A stretch of DNA of 64,000 nucleotides from Clostridium sp. HBUAS56010 (GCF_007115105.1 NZ_SULJ01000003.1:124001-188000); one strand, 5' to 3'. Counted from the first letter of the stretch, positions 25,213-33,886 are shown. Numbers and translations are program-made. The notes: generated from the letters alone by a model not told the origin.

Positions 25213-25497
25213 TTATTTGTGGCGGTATTTTTTATCTACATATTTATCAACAGCGCTTTTTCCTTCATCGTTGATCTGATAGCACATGCGCAGTTCTCCG
25301 TTCTGATCCAGATCGTGACCGCTTAAATCCACTAAGCCGTTTGCTTCCAGGGACATCACATGATCGGTATAACGTGCTTTTGTAAACTGACGTTCGTTGC
25401 CGTAAAGAGGTTTCAATGCCTCCATGATCTGGTCTACGTCCGCATTCTTCACTCCATACAGATAGTTTAATACTGCTGTTCTTGCCGGTAATAACAT
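25213..25497 (-). CDS. small winged-helix-like protein of the choline operon
   Basis: The 94-residue protein starts at ATG 25497 (MLLPARTAVLNYLYGV), set by AAAGGGGAATAAAGGT. The order of helices and strands (TAVLNYLYG, ADVDQIMEALKPLY, TKARYTDHVMSLEANGLVDL, a turn, then MCYQINDEGKSAVDKYV) looks like a winged helix-turn-helix fold similar to PadR or MarR-type half-domains. It has no membrane segment. Its place between a transporter and shell genes is unusual for a regulator. It may modulate the operon or bind cargo. I do not recognise a characterised family. Confidence 0.6.
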   Translation of the reverse strand: MLLPARTAVLNYLYGVKNADVDQIMEALKPLYGNERQFTKARYTDHVMSLEANGLVDLSGHDLDQNGELRMCYQINDEGKSAVDKYVDKKYRHK

Positions 25498-25501
25498 ACC
25501 T

Positions 25502-26500
25502 TTATTCCCCTTTCTTAAAGAAATCAAGCGGATTCATGGTTACCAGAATCGCACCCAATACAATGACCACAGAACCGATTACAATGGTAGGGGTTACTGC
25601 CTGTCCCAAGAAAAGGATACAGAGGAAAACGCCCCAGAACGCATAGGTAACATTTAAAGACATACCTACCGCACAACCGACTGTAGAGTTGCTCTTATAC
25701 CAGCATACAAATGATACTGCCGCACTTAAGCCTGCTAATCCCAGCCAGATAACAGGAATACCTGATAACAGGGTTCCTCCTAAAAGACCAAGACCTCCAA
25801 CGATAGGAAGAATTACAAATAAATCTACGATACCGGAAATGAGCTGACGCAGGTTAACCGCTACATCGGTATCAATCATGGCACCGCCATAGGTAGAGCA
25901 TACGCCTTCCAGCGCCCAGCTGATTGCCGCAATAAAAGCACAGATAATTCCCAGTGTAAAGTTGGGACTGCCTTCTGGTTTTGCCCAGTTAATAATAACC
26001 GCTCCGGCTACACATACCAGCATACCTGTCATAACTCTCTTTGTGATCTTCTGCTTTAAGAAAATTCTTGCAAAAATCGCTCCGAACAGGCTGCATAATG
26101 CGGAAATCGGAATCGCATAAGCTCCTGCCATGGCAAGACCTACCAGGTAAGCACCATTGGCAATAGGACCGCCAAGTAAAGAACCAAGTACAATCATTTT
26201 ACCAGGGAATGTGTTAAGACATCTTCCCATCTCACGGATCCGGCCGCTTCTGGCATTGTATATGGTAAGCCAGATACCAGCAAAAAGGTCGTTTAAACCA
26301 GAACATACATATGGTCCGGCAAGCAGCCCTGCAGCACCTGCAAGAGGAGCGTAACGTCCGGCTATCAGAACAAGAACCGTATAAATTCCATAAGTAAGTC
26401 CGGATACTGCACCAGTTGTCATGCCTGTCACTCTGAACTTTTTGTTAACGGCTGCCATCTTCTGATCCGCTGACGCGGCTGTCATTCCTTGGTTATTCAT
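25502..26500 (-). CDS. DMT-superfamily (EamA-type) transporter 2
   Basis: The 332-residue protein has about ten membrane helices in two related halves. Motifs shared with the paralogue at 26794-27774 include YGIYTVLVLIAGRYAPL, GGPIANGAYLVGLAMAGAY, AISWALEGVCSTYG and NSTVGCAVGMSLNVTYAFWG. The pair is roughly 70 percent alike by eye. Drug/metabolite transporters of this sort move small organic cations or metabolites, so choline uptake or trimethylamine export is plausible. The start overlaps the stop of the preceding BMC-H gene. Confidence 0.8.
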   Translation of the reverse strand: MNNQGMTAASADQKMAAVNKKFRVTGMTTGAVSGLTYGIYTVLVLIAGRYAPLAGAAGLLAGPYVCSGLNDLFAGIWLTIYNARSGRIREMGRCLNTFPGKMIVLGSLLGGPIANGAYLVGLAMAGAYAIPISALCSLFGAIFARIFLKQKITKRVMTGMLVCVAGAVIINWAKPEGSPNFTLGIICAFIAAISWALEGVCSTYGGAMIDTDVAVNLRQLISGIVDLFVILPIVGGLGLLGGTLLSGIPVIWLGLAGLSAAVSFVCWYKSNSTVGCAVGMSLNVTYAFWGVFLCILFLGQAVTPTIVIGSVVIVLGAILVTMNPLDFFKKGE

Positions 26501-26790
26501 TACTTCGTCTCCTTGGTTGCTTTCGGAAGAATTGTCTCAACCTCTGCATGAGGACGAGGAATTACATGTACAGATACCAGTTCTCCAACTCTCTGTGCTG
26601 CCGCTGCGCCTGCATCTGTTGCTGCCTTTACCGCACCGACATCACCTCTTACCATAACAGTAACAAGTCCGCCGCCGACAAATTCTTTTCCCATCAGGGT
26701 AACGTTTGCTGCTTTCACCATTGCATCTGCAGCTTCAATTGAGCCGATCAGGCCCTTTGTTTCGATCATTCCTAACGCATCATATTTCAT
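26500..26790 (-). CDS. BMC-H shell protein, first of the operon
   Basis: The 96-residue PduA/EutM-type BMC-H ([17 protein letters not shown], pore loop VGGGL, tail [15 protein letters not shown]) is nearly identical in protein to the one at 11663-11947, whereas the codons differ widely. It sits between the two transporter genes, four bases behind the first and overlapping the second by one base. It probably shares the hexamer facets with its twin. Confidence 0.95.
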   Translation of the reverse strand: MKYDALGMIETKGLIGSIEAADAMVKAANVTLMGKEFVGGGLVTVMVRGDVGAVKAATDAGAAAAQRVGELVSVHVIPRPHAEVETILPKATKETK

Positions 26791-26793
26791 AAC

Positions 26794-27774
26794 TTATTCC
26801 TCCTTTTTACCGAACAGTTCAAGTGGGTTCACGGAAACTAATATTGCACCGATAATGATGATAATAGAGCCAATGACAATTGTGGGGGTTACCGGTTGCT
26901 TTATAAACAGAATGCAGAAAAGAACACCCCAGAAAGCATAAGTAATATTTAAGGACATTCCTATGGCACAGCCTACTGTACTATTGGCTTTATACCAGCA
27001 CAGATAGGAAACTGCCGCACAGAAACCGGAGAGTACCAGCCATGCAACCGGTGGTGCTGATTGCAGGGTATTTCCTAAGAGTCCCATACCGCCGATAATC
27101 GGCAGAACCACAAACAGATCTACAATACCGGATAACAACTGACGGATATTGATCAGTACATCAGAATCCAGCACTGCACTGCCGTAAGCTGCAAATACTC
27201 CTTCCAGCGCCCAGCCAATGGCTGCAACGAAAGCAAATATAATTCCCAGTGTAAAATTGCTGCTTCCTTCTGGTTTTACCCAGTTAATGATAATGGCTCC
27301 AATTACACAGATAAACATACCGGTACCTACTCTTGGTACGATCTTCTGTTTTAGAATAATTCTTGAGAAAAATGCTCCAAATAGTATGTACATTGCGGAA
27401 ATTGGAATCGCATATGCTCCCGCCAGGTTAAGTCCTAAAAGGTAAGCGCCGCTGGCGATGGGACCTCCTACAAAAGAACCCAGCAATGAAATCTTTCCAG
27501 GGAAAAGCTTAAGGCTTCTTCCCAGCTCCCTGATACGGCCTGTCTTAAAGTTATAAGCAGTAAGCCATAGTCCTGCGAACAAATCGTTAAGCCCTGACGT
27601 TACATAAGCAAGAATAAGCGCGCCTGTAAGTCCTGGAATAAGATCTGAGGCTCCCTCCAGCGGTTTGTAAAAACCGGCTATTAATACGAAGGTTGTGTAC
27701 AAACCATACGTAAGTCCGGATATGATACCCACTGTAATACCAATTCTTCTGAATCTCTTTCGTGTTTCTGTCAT
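26794..27774 (-). CDS. DMT-superfamily (EamA-type) transporter 1
   Basis: The first structural gene of the operon; 326 residues with about ten membrane helices in two repeats and a basic N-terminus (MTETRKRFRRIG). The conserved patches named for transporter 2 are all present. No signal peptide is needed for this family. Being promoter-proximal, it is likely the main importer of choline or an ion-coupled exporter for trimethylamine. The substrate cannot be read from the sequence. An SD (GGGGGAGG) lies ahead of the ATG. Confidence 0.8.
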   Translation of the reverse strand: MTETRKRFRRIGITVGIISGLTYGLYTTFVLIAGFYKPLEGASDLIPGLTGALILAYVTSGLNDLFAGLWLTAYNFKTGRIRELGRSLKLFPGKISLLGSFVGGPIASGAYLLGLNLAGAYAIPISAMYILFGAFFSRIILKQKIVPRVGTGMFICVIGAIIINWVKPEGSSNFTLGIIFAFVAAIGWALEGVFAAYGSAVLDSDVLINIRQLLSGIVDLFVVLPIIGGMGLLGNTLQSAPPVAWLVLSGFCAAVSYLCWYKANSTVGCAIGMSLNITYAFWGVLFCILFIKQPVTPTIVIGSIIIIIGAILVSVNPLELFGKKEE

Positions 27775-28116
27775 GTTTAATTTCCTCCCCCACTTGAATG
27801 ATGCACAAAAAATGCACTTATTCTGTTTCTCTTTCTTTCTCTACGTTCAGCTGAAAACGTTTAGAAAACACCCTTTCCAGTTAATGTTACCAATTCAAAT
27901 ATGGTTCCAGGTGTTTTTCTATACATTTAGTATAAGACTTACCCCTAGGGGGAATGTCAACCAATTTCTGCTTTTTTCGTAACCAAAAATTGGAAAGCAG
28001 ACAAATCCCGCCTGAAATATGCCTGATTTATGTAAAATACAGACTTAATCGCCATATAAGTCTGTAAAATAAAAAACACTGACACAGAATCAATGACGAA
28101 TTCTGTGTCAGAGAGA
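27775..28116. other. intergenic region between regulator and operon
   Basis: It contains the MerR-type promoter at 27929-27960, a leader of about 150 bases before the first transporter gene, and a hairpin near the regulator's stop (ACACTGACACAGAATC with GAATTCTGTGTCAG, about 28078-28111) that probably terminates the regulator transcript. Confidence 0.6.
27929..27960 (-). promoter_or_regulatory. MerR-type promoter of the choline operon
   Basis: On the minus strand TTGACA (27955-27960) and TATACT (27929-27934) are 20 bases apart, too far for unaided sigma-A, with the dyad CCCCCTAGGGG inside the spacer. An over-long spacer holding the operator is the hallmark of promoters twisted open by MerR-family activators, and a MerR gene lies immediately upstream. 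Confidence 0.8.
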
Positions 28117-28968
28117 TCACGTTCTGAATATGGGAACATTAACCTCAGTAACAAATTCTTCCGGATTCCTGGTGGTCCAGTAATCCACCACATAACGCTC
28201 GTAGCTTTCCTTTGCACACTGATAGCCTTTTTTCCCTGCCCAGTCTTTAATCTTCTTATATTCTTCATCAATCGTCTCAAGCTTACCGATATGATAGACC
28301 GACGCTGCCATAAAGCCACCGTACTTGCGGCGGTTAATACATTCCCTGCAGGGATGGATTGCCTCCTGCATAATGGTCGCCCGCTTACACGTTCCCTCCA
28401 TCTTATCCTCAAAGGACTGGAATTTTAAAATTACCGCTCCGGTAATCTCATTCTCTGCATGTTCCAGGTGATTGGTCCATTCAATATTAATAATGGACTC
28501 CATATAATTGTAATCAAAATCCTGTTCCAGGCTGCAATAGGTCGTCTCGGGTATATACTTGACCGCAACATCATGTACATCATTCTCCCGTACCATCTTG
28601 GCTTCCTGAATCAGTTCGTACCAGTCCTTCACCGCTATGAAGCTGTTATGAATCTGCTGTTCCTGATAACGAAGCTGATCAATCTTATTCCTGAAATTCT
28701 GTTCCAGATAATAGTATGTATTCCCTTCTACTAATCCCTGCATCTCTTCCAGTTTAAACCCCATCTGCTTGTAGTACTTGACCACCGGAACCGTTAAGAG
28801 TGTCTCCTTGTTATAATACCGGTAACTGTTCTCCTTACAGATCATATCCGGAGAGATAATACCGATCTTATCATAAAAGCGCAAGGCCTTGGTGGAAATA
28901 TTGCAGATCTTACTAACTTCCCCAATTGAAAATAATTTTTTTCTTTCCATTTGATCCCCCATAATCAT
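28117..28968 (-). CDS. MerR-family activator of the choline compartment
   Basis: The protein has 277-283 residues. The N-terminus (LFSIGEVSKICNISTKALRF through NSYRYYNKETLLTV) is the MerR winged helix, followed by a dimerisation coiled coil (about 85-120). The C-terminal 150 residues resemble GyrI/BmrR-like effector domains (KYIPETTYCSLEQ ... RRKYGGFMAASVYHIGKLE) and contain a cluster of cysteines (CRECINRRKY). Such domains bind small, often cationic, ligands; choline is the obvious candidate. Two starts are possible: ATG 28968 (AAGGA five bases ahead) or 28950 (GGGGGATCAA). It precedes the operon and both promoters share the same dyad. Confidence 0.9.
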   Translation of the reverse strand: MIMGDQMERKKLFSIGEVSKICNISTKALRFYDKIGIISPDMICKENSYRYYNKETLLTVPVVKYYKQMGFKLEEMQGLVEGNTYYYLEQNFRNKIDQLRYQEQQIHNSFIAVKDWYELIQEAKMVRENDVHDVAVKYIPETTYCSLEQDFDYNYMESIINIEWTNHLEHAENEITGAVILKFQSFEDKMEGTCKRATIMQEAIHPCRECINRRKYGGFMAASVYHIGKLETIDEEYKKIKDWAGKKGYQCAKESYERYVVDYWTTRNPEEFVTEVNVPIFRT

Positions 28969-29033
28969 CGTTGTCCTTACATTATCAGGTTCATCTGCCT
29001 CTTCTTACACGCCCCTTGTGAATTGCTTAACTA

Positions 29034-29065
29034 AGTATAACCCCTCCCGTATAGGGGAAGGTCAA
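29034..29065 (-). promoter_or_regulatory. MerR-type promoter of the regulator gene
   Basis: TTGACC (29060-29065) and TATACT (29034-29039) on the minus strand are again 20 bases apart with CCCCTATACGGGAGGGG between them. Elements and flanks (GACNTTCCCC ... TTATACT) match the operon promoter, indicating autoregulation by the same MerR protein. Confidence 0.8.
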
Positions 29066-29121
29066 CCCGGTTATAGTAGTATTCTAATATATATTGTCGA
29101 ATTTGAAAAGCTTAAAAAACT

Positions 29122-29168
29122 GTAAAAAAATAACCACAGGTTATTTCTTCTGAAAATAACCTGTGGCA
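29122..29168 (-). terminator. thioredoxin gene terminator
   Basis: The minus strand has a 15-bp stem (GCCACAGGTTATTTTC with its complement, loop AGAA) followed by seven T residues, 12 bases after the stop of trx. Confidence 0.9.
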
Positions 29169-29179
29169 TCTCATACTTT

Positions 29180-29500
29180 TTACTTCAACTTCTCAATCAT
29201 ATCCAGTATTTCTTTTTTAGATTTCACTCCTACAGAAGTTGCTGCAAGCTTTCCATCTTTAAAAAATCCTACGGTTGGAATACTCATGACCTTAAACTTA
29301 CCTGCCAGATCCTGATTCTCATCTACATCAACCTTTCCTACCTTTAAGTCCGGAAGATTCTCGGATGCTATCTCATCAATGATAGGAGCAAACATCTTAC
29401 AGGGACCGCACCAGGTTGCCCAAAAGTCCACCAGTACAATGCCCTTGCTGTTTTCTACTTCCGCTTCAAAATTCTGTTGTGATAATGTTAAAACTGACAT
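29180..29500 (-). CDS. trxA: thioredoxin
   Basis: The 106-residue protein carries the classic active site WATWCGPCKMF at about residues 28-38, the cis-proline region SIPTVGFFKDG, and buried Asp in VDFW. It is a cytosolic thiol-disulfide reductant working with a thioredoxin reductase encoded elsewhere. It is a single-gene unit with its own promoter at 29651-29679 and a strong terminator. Confidence 0.97.
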   Translation of the reverse strand: MSVLTLSQQNFEAEVENSKGIVLVDFWATWCGPCKMFAPIIDEIASENLPDLKVGKVDVDENQDLAGKFKVMSIPTVGFFKDGKLAATSVGVKSKKEILDMIEKLK

Positions 29501-29614
29501 ATCTATTCCTCCTTTTTCGTCTAAAATGATCTTACATAAAAGTGTAACCAGTTCATCTTAGTAGTTTTATCAATATTATATGTATTATCCTGATTCTTAC
29601 TTGAAATAATAAAA

Positions 29615-29679
29615 AACTGTAACTTTTGTAAATCCAGCTTTCTTACTGTTATTATAAAAGTTACAGTTCCATTTGTCAA
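29615..29679 (-). promoter_or_regulatory. trx promoter overlapping the upstream terminator
   Basis: TTGACA (29674-29679) and TATAAT (29651-29656) on the minus strand are 17 bases apart, and the -35 overlaps the stop codon of the upstream gene. The spacer carries AACTGTAACTTT (29657-29668), whose complement lies at 29615-29626 and is followed by TTTTTTATT, forming the terminator of the upstream operon. Confidence 0.8.
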
Positions 29680-30848
29680 TAGATATTTTTTTCTTTCAAA
29701 TCAAATCCAAGAATCTTTACTTTTTCAAGAAAACGGTTTTTCGCATGCAGGATTCCATCCTGTCCCGGATCTCCACCGGCGGGGTCTAACTGATTCTGTG
29801 CCATTGCGCTGGCTGGTATCCTTCCGCCCTGATATCCGCCGCTTAATTCCAGATCCAGGTCAAATTTTTCGTTTCTACTTGTTATATTTAATCTGGATAT
29901 CTGGAAAGAACGTTTTCCTTTTTCACCATTTCCAAAATTCAGTTTCGTATCCAGAGTAAACGCTCTTCCATCACAATCTGCATTCCCCTTTAAGGAAAGA
30001 CCGCCATGATCCTCTAACAGCATGGCAAGATCTAAAAGACCTTCCACGTGGACTTCCGACAGATTGCTGCTCTTATCAATAACAAACGTAATCTTCTGAA
30101 ACTGCCCTGGAGTTTTTCTCTCTTTCAGCATCTCTCCCCACATCTTCATCCCTTTTAAAGGACCTTCCAGAAGGTATCCGCCGATTTCGCCCAGATAGGC
30201 ATCAAATTCCTCTGATGCAACCTCTGCTTCTATCATAACAGCAGAGCCTTTTCTTCCCGAAAAGTGTATGGAACTCTGACTGATCAGCTTAATGGTATCT
30301 TTCTCTATGGTTTTTATCCGGTCATGTATCTGACTCTTCTTCTGAGGAGTCACAGTAAATCCTACGGTATTTTCTAAAGAGTCCTGCGATGCCTGGGCAG
30401 ATGCTTCGGTAATGCCTGGGATATGAAATACTACATGATCCTGATCTGCGGTGTAGGTGATTCCCTCCCGGATAGAACCGAGGAAATAGACATTTAACGC
30501 ACCTGATGCAAGGGTATTATCATGGTTGCGCTGCTCGCTAAAGGAGATTCCAAGCCCTCCGGGCAGAAGCAGGACAGAATGCCCATTCCATCTCACTTCA
30601 TCCGCCACCAGTTTTAAGCTGTCCTCATATCCTTCCCCTTCTCCTTCGTCCTGCTGCCATAACTTCATCACTTTTGTTTTCGTCTCCAGCGCAGAACGGG
30701 TCAGATAAAATTTCGCACGATATACGGGCATTTTGTACCAGATAACCAGGAGAACAGCAGCCAGAATCACAAGTGCCGCTCCCACTTTTATTCTTCTGTT
30801 TTTTTTAGAAGATCCCTGTTTCGCTAAGTTTTTCTTCAAAGAATTCAT
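29676..30848 (-). CDS. membrane-anchored extracytoplasmic protein next to YhgE
   Basis: The 390-residue protein has a basic N-terminus and one membrane helix (about 22-42, VGAALVILAAVLLVIWYKM), then a large exposed part of mixed beta structure. No cysteine lipobox or catalytic motif is visible. The final third (GHGG.. FDLDLELSGGYQGGRIPAS) looks like repeated beta strands of a lipid-binding or adhesion type fold. Its start overlaps the YhgE/Pip gene's end by 44 bases, so the two are co-translated and probably act together. Family and function not recognised. Confidence 0.6.
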   Translation of the reverse strand: MNSLKKNLAKQGSSKKNRRIKVGAALVILAAVLLVIWYKMPVYRAKFYLTRSALETKTKVMKLWQQDEGEGEGYEDSLKLVADEVRWNGHSVLLLPGGLGISFSEQRNHDNTLASGALNVYFLGSIREGITYTADQDHVVFHIPGITEASAQASQDSLENTVGFTVTPQKKSQIHDRIKTIEKDTIKLISQSSIHFSGRKGSAVMIEAEVASEEFDAYLGEIGGYLLEGPLKGMKMWGEMLKERKTPGQFQKITFVIDKSSNLSEVHVEGLLDLAMLLEDHGGLSLKGNADCDGRAFTLDTKLNFGNGEKGKRSFQISRLNITSRNEKFDLDLELSGGYQGGRIPASAMAQNQLDPAGGDPGQDGILHAKNRFLEKVKILGFDLKEKNIY

Positions 30849-33000
30849 TTAGTTCAAGCACCTTCTTTCGCAATACAATTCCAACCAACAGGGAGATAGG
30901 AATAAAGACTGTAACAATTCCTAAGTATCTCCAGTAATCATTCTGATAAAGTCCGCCAACACATTCCCTCATGGCATTGATCAGATGGGTAAACGGGAGC
31001 AGAGGGTTCACCATCTGGAAAAATCTTGGTGTCACCTGAATTGGGAACGTTCCGCCGGAACCAGCCACCTGGATTACCATAAATACGATGGAAATCGCTT
31101 TTCCCACGTCACCAAAGGACACGGTCAGAGAATAAATAATACTGTTAAATATCACACTTGCTACAATTGCCGCCAGCACGAATTTGCCGGGGTGGATACA
31201 CTGAATCCTTAACAGATACAGATCTCCCAGAGCAACAATGAGTGCCTGTGCAATTCCAAAGAGCAGGAACGTCATATATCTGCCCAGATAAGTCTCATAA
31301 AGTTCCATCCCAACCGCACGTTTTTCTTCCACCTTGCATTTTAACAGTGCCACTAAAAGCATACCGCCAACCCAGATTGCAAGAACGGAATAAAATGGAG
31401 CCATGGCAGAACCATAAGTCTCAACGGGGTAGAGCTTGTTGGTCACCATATCCGTCGGTGTCTTCATGAATTCACTGAACCTCTCGGGATCATTCTTCAT
31501 GATGTCCATAATTTTATTAAGCTGCTTATTGTCTGCGACCTTGTTGACATCTTCAATCATGTCGTCGATCCGTTCCTGGCCTCTTGCAATCAGACTCTTT
31601 GCACTGTCCAGAGATTCAATCAGACTCTGGGAAGAGGTGGTGACACTGGATAATGTGCCGTCTACCTGCCCAACCATTCCTCCCACACTATCTAAGGCTC
31701 CTGATGTGGCACCAAGCATGTCATAGGTTTTATCGACGCTGTCCTTGAGAGGAACTTCCACTTTTCCATTATAGAAATTCAGGACATCAGAAACATTATT
31801 ATAAAGTCCGTCCAGGGAGTTACCGATATCTTCTTCCATGTCATCAGGCAGATGCTTTGTCTGGCGCACAGTCTTCTCTGCGGCTGCCAGCTTGTTAATT
31901 ACCTCCTGCTGCTGTTTTGCCAGAGCGGCAAGACGCTGCTGGAGAACCCCTGCATCTGCAATTGGCTTAGGCAGAATCTTATTGATGGTGCCAATAACCT
32001 TGCCAAGGGAATTCATCTGTTCCAATCCGCCCTGCAAAAGGCGCTGCATGGTTTTTAAAGAATCAGCCGCCGCATCAGCGGAAGAATCTGTCAGTTTCTC
32101 TACAGAACGGAAGGTGTCATAAACGGTTTCTTCAATATCCATAATGTGATCAAGAGTATCCCCAAGTCCATCCGTAAGAATATCAGAGAATCCTCTGGAC
32201 GCATCAATCAGCTCTTTTGCACTATCCGCAGTCTGACCACCGGATTCCACTAATCTATCCACATCAGGAAGGGTCCCTTTTACTCCGTCATTTAATGAGT
32301 TTACCGTCTTTAAAGTAGATTGAAGCATGGTTATGGTGTCTGTTAACTGGTCTAAATCCTTCCTTGCATCAGAAAGAGCATCAACCGCATCATTTCTTCT
32401 GGTTTCTTTATCCGTTCCCCAGTCCTCCGAATAGTTATTCAATACCTTGCCAAGGACCTTTGAGGTGGTATTGATAAATGTCTCATTGATCTGCTGCTGG
32501 ACAGTCTCAACACCCTTATCCGTAATTTTTGTAGCAATGGCATTCTTTTTCTCGTTTACATAATATTGGAGAACCGGGCGTTCAATATCGGTGGTAAGAA
32601 CACTGGATATCTTCTGGCTGAAATCCTCTGGTACCACAACGGCTGCATAATACCTGCCGGATTCCACTCCGTCCATGGCATCAGAACTGTCCACAAACTG
32701 CCAGCCGATCTTATCGTTCTTTCTCAGTTCATCTGTAATCATCTCACCGATGTTAATGGAGGAGTCATCAATATCTGTGTCAAATATACTGTCGATGGAA
32801 GCACCTTTATCCTGGTTCACCACCGCAACCTTAAGCCCCTTTGTGTTCGAATAAGGGTCCCAGCTTGCCGCAATATTAAACCAGGCATACAGAGAGGGAA
32901 TCAGAATAAGTCCCAAAGCAATCAAAATTGCAACAGGATTCGACGTAATATGCTTCAGATCATCAAAAAAGATCTTCCATATATTTTTAACATGTATCAT
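30805..33000 (-). CDS. YhgE/Pip-family membrane protein
   Basis: The 731-residue protein starts with a membrane helix and the YhgE hallmark SLYAWFNIAASWDPYSNT followed by LKVAVVNQDKGA. A long extracytoplasmic, largely coiled-coil region (about 200-520; many Asp/Ser heptads) precedes an ABC-2-like permease end of five or six helices (LLPFTHLINAMRECVGG). Proteins of this family serve as phage infection receptors (Pip) and as parts of type VII-like secretion or lipid export. No ABC ATPase or WXG gene is adjacent. It heads a two-gene operon with the membrane-anchored protein. Confidence 0.88.
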   Translation of the reverse strand: MIHVKNIWKIFFDDLKHITSNPVAILIALGLILIPSLYAWFNIAASWDPYSNTKGLKVAVVNQDKGASIDSIFDTDIDDSSINIGEMITDELRKNDKIGWQFVDSSDAMDGVESGRYYAAVVVPEDFSQKISSVLTTDIERPVLQYYVNEKKNAIATKITDKGVETVQQQINETFINTTSKVLGKVLNNYSEDWGTDKETRRNDAVDALSDARKDLDQLTDTITMLQSTLKTVNSLNDGVKGTLPDVDRLVESGGQTADSAKELIDASRGFSDILTDGLGDTLDHIMDIEETVYDTFRSVEKLTDSSADAAADSLKTMQRLLQGGLEQMNSLGKVIGTINKILPKPIADAGVLQQRLAALAKQQQEVINKLAAAEKTVRQTKHLPDDMEEDIGNSLDGLYNNVSDVLNFYNGKVEVPLKDSVDKTYDMLGATSGALDSVGGMVGQVDGTLSSVTTSSQSLIESLDSAKSLIARGQERIDDMIEDVNKVADNKQLNKIMDIMKNDPERFSEFMKTPTDMVTNKLYPVETYGSAMAPFYSVLAIWVGGMLLVALLKCKVEEKRAVGMELYETYLGRYMTFLLFGIAQALIVALGDLYLLRIQCIHPGKFVLAAIVASVIFNSIIYSLTVSFGDVGKAISIVFMVIQVAGSGGTFPIQVTPRFFQMVNPLLPFTHLINAMRECVGGLYQNDYWRYLGIVTVFIPISLLVGIVLRKKVLELNEFFEEKLSETGIF

Positions 33001-33114
33001 AGCAACCTCCTTGGTATTCTATTTTGGAATTATGGATTTATGTAATTCCGTATTATAGTATTATCCATTCTTAAATGCAATGCCTGAATCCGTTAAAATA
33101 ATAACTGCCGCAAT

Positions 33115-33140
33115 GAGAAAGAGACAGCATGAACTGTCTC
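33115..33140 (-). terminator. terminator of the metal-chelate operon
   Basis: GAGACAG-CATGAA-CTGTCTC on the minus strand followed by TTTCTC lies 70 bases behind the bicupin gene. Between it and the YhgE start is only AT-rich sequence. Confidence 0.6.
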
Positions 33141-33209
33141 ATAATGGATTCTAACGCAATAAATTATAGTATACCACAGTTGATTTGTTTCTGTAAATAC
33201 TCAACCCCT

Positions 33210-33866
33210 TTACTCCAGGGTAAGCAGAAGTGCCATTTTAAACCGGCCGTTCGCTTTCACACTGTGAAGACCATTCTTTTCAAAACGGAAATTCTCCCCT
33301 TCGCTTATGGGGTAACTGGTTCCTTCATAGACAATTTCCGCCTTACCTTCCAGTGCAAAGAATAGCGCATCTCCAGGTGCCTTATGTTCGGAAAGCCTGC
33401 AGCCATCATCAAAGGAAAGAATCATAAACTTCATACCGCTCCCGGCTGCCAGGTCCACATTAACAATACTCCCCTCCTCATAGTCTATCAGATTCTTTAA
33501 TTGAAATACCTCATTTGCTTTTAAGATTTCGTTCATTTTACTTTTCCTCTCTAATAAAATTTCTGTATATACAAATCCCTCTTCTGTGGAATTCACTCCA
33601 CATAAGGTTCCTTCCTGCAAAAAAATAATATCCTGTGACTTCATCTGCAGTTTGCAATTCCCATCTGTCCCAATATCAAACATGCCTGTTCCCCAGGCTC
33701 CAATATAGATAACCGGATTGCTATAAGCTTCCGGGCTTATATCCGTGCCGCTTCCCAGGGAAAAGTGATGCACTGCAGATGTTTTCCCCATTTTCGCATT
33801 TGTAGAAATTGTCATGCCTGCTTTTGGTACATGTTTTTTTGAAATAGAATATACTCCTGTCTCCAA
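33210..33866 (-). CDS. bicupin protein of the metal-chelate operon
   Basis: About 218 residues with two cupin domains. The first ends with GDVIF-like sequence QDIIFLQEGTLCG, the second with PGDALFFALEGKAEIVYEGT and ISEGENFRFEKNGLHSVKAN. Cupin histidines that would bind a metal are few (HSVKAN, HHFSLGS), so it may bind a ligand rather than catalyse. A TTG start at 33866 is favoured because GGGAGGACTATA precedes it; the ATG at 33884 has no Shine-Dalgarno. It closes a five-gene operon and may bind or modify the chelate. No family name recognised. Confidence 0.65.
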   Translation of the reverse strand: METGVYSISKKHVPKAGMTISTNAKMGKTSAVHHFSLGSGTDISPEAYSNPVIYIGAWGTGMFDIGTDGNCKLQMKSQDIIFLQEGTLCGVNSTEEGFVYTEILLERKSKMNEILKANEVFQLKNLIDYEEGSIVNVDLAAGSGMKFMILSFDDGCRLSEHKAPGDALFFALEGKAEIVYEGTSYPISEGENFRFEKNGLHSVKANGRFKMALLLTLE

Positions 33867-33886
33867 TATAGTCCTCCCATTCATGT

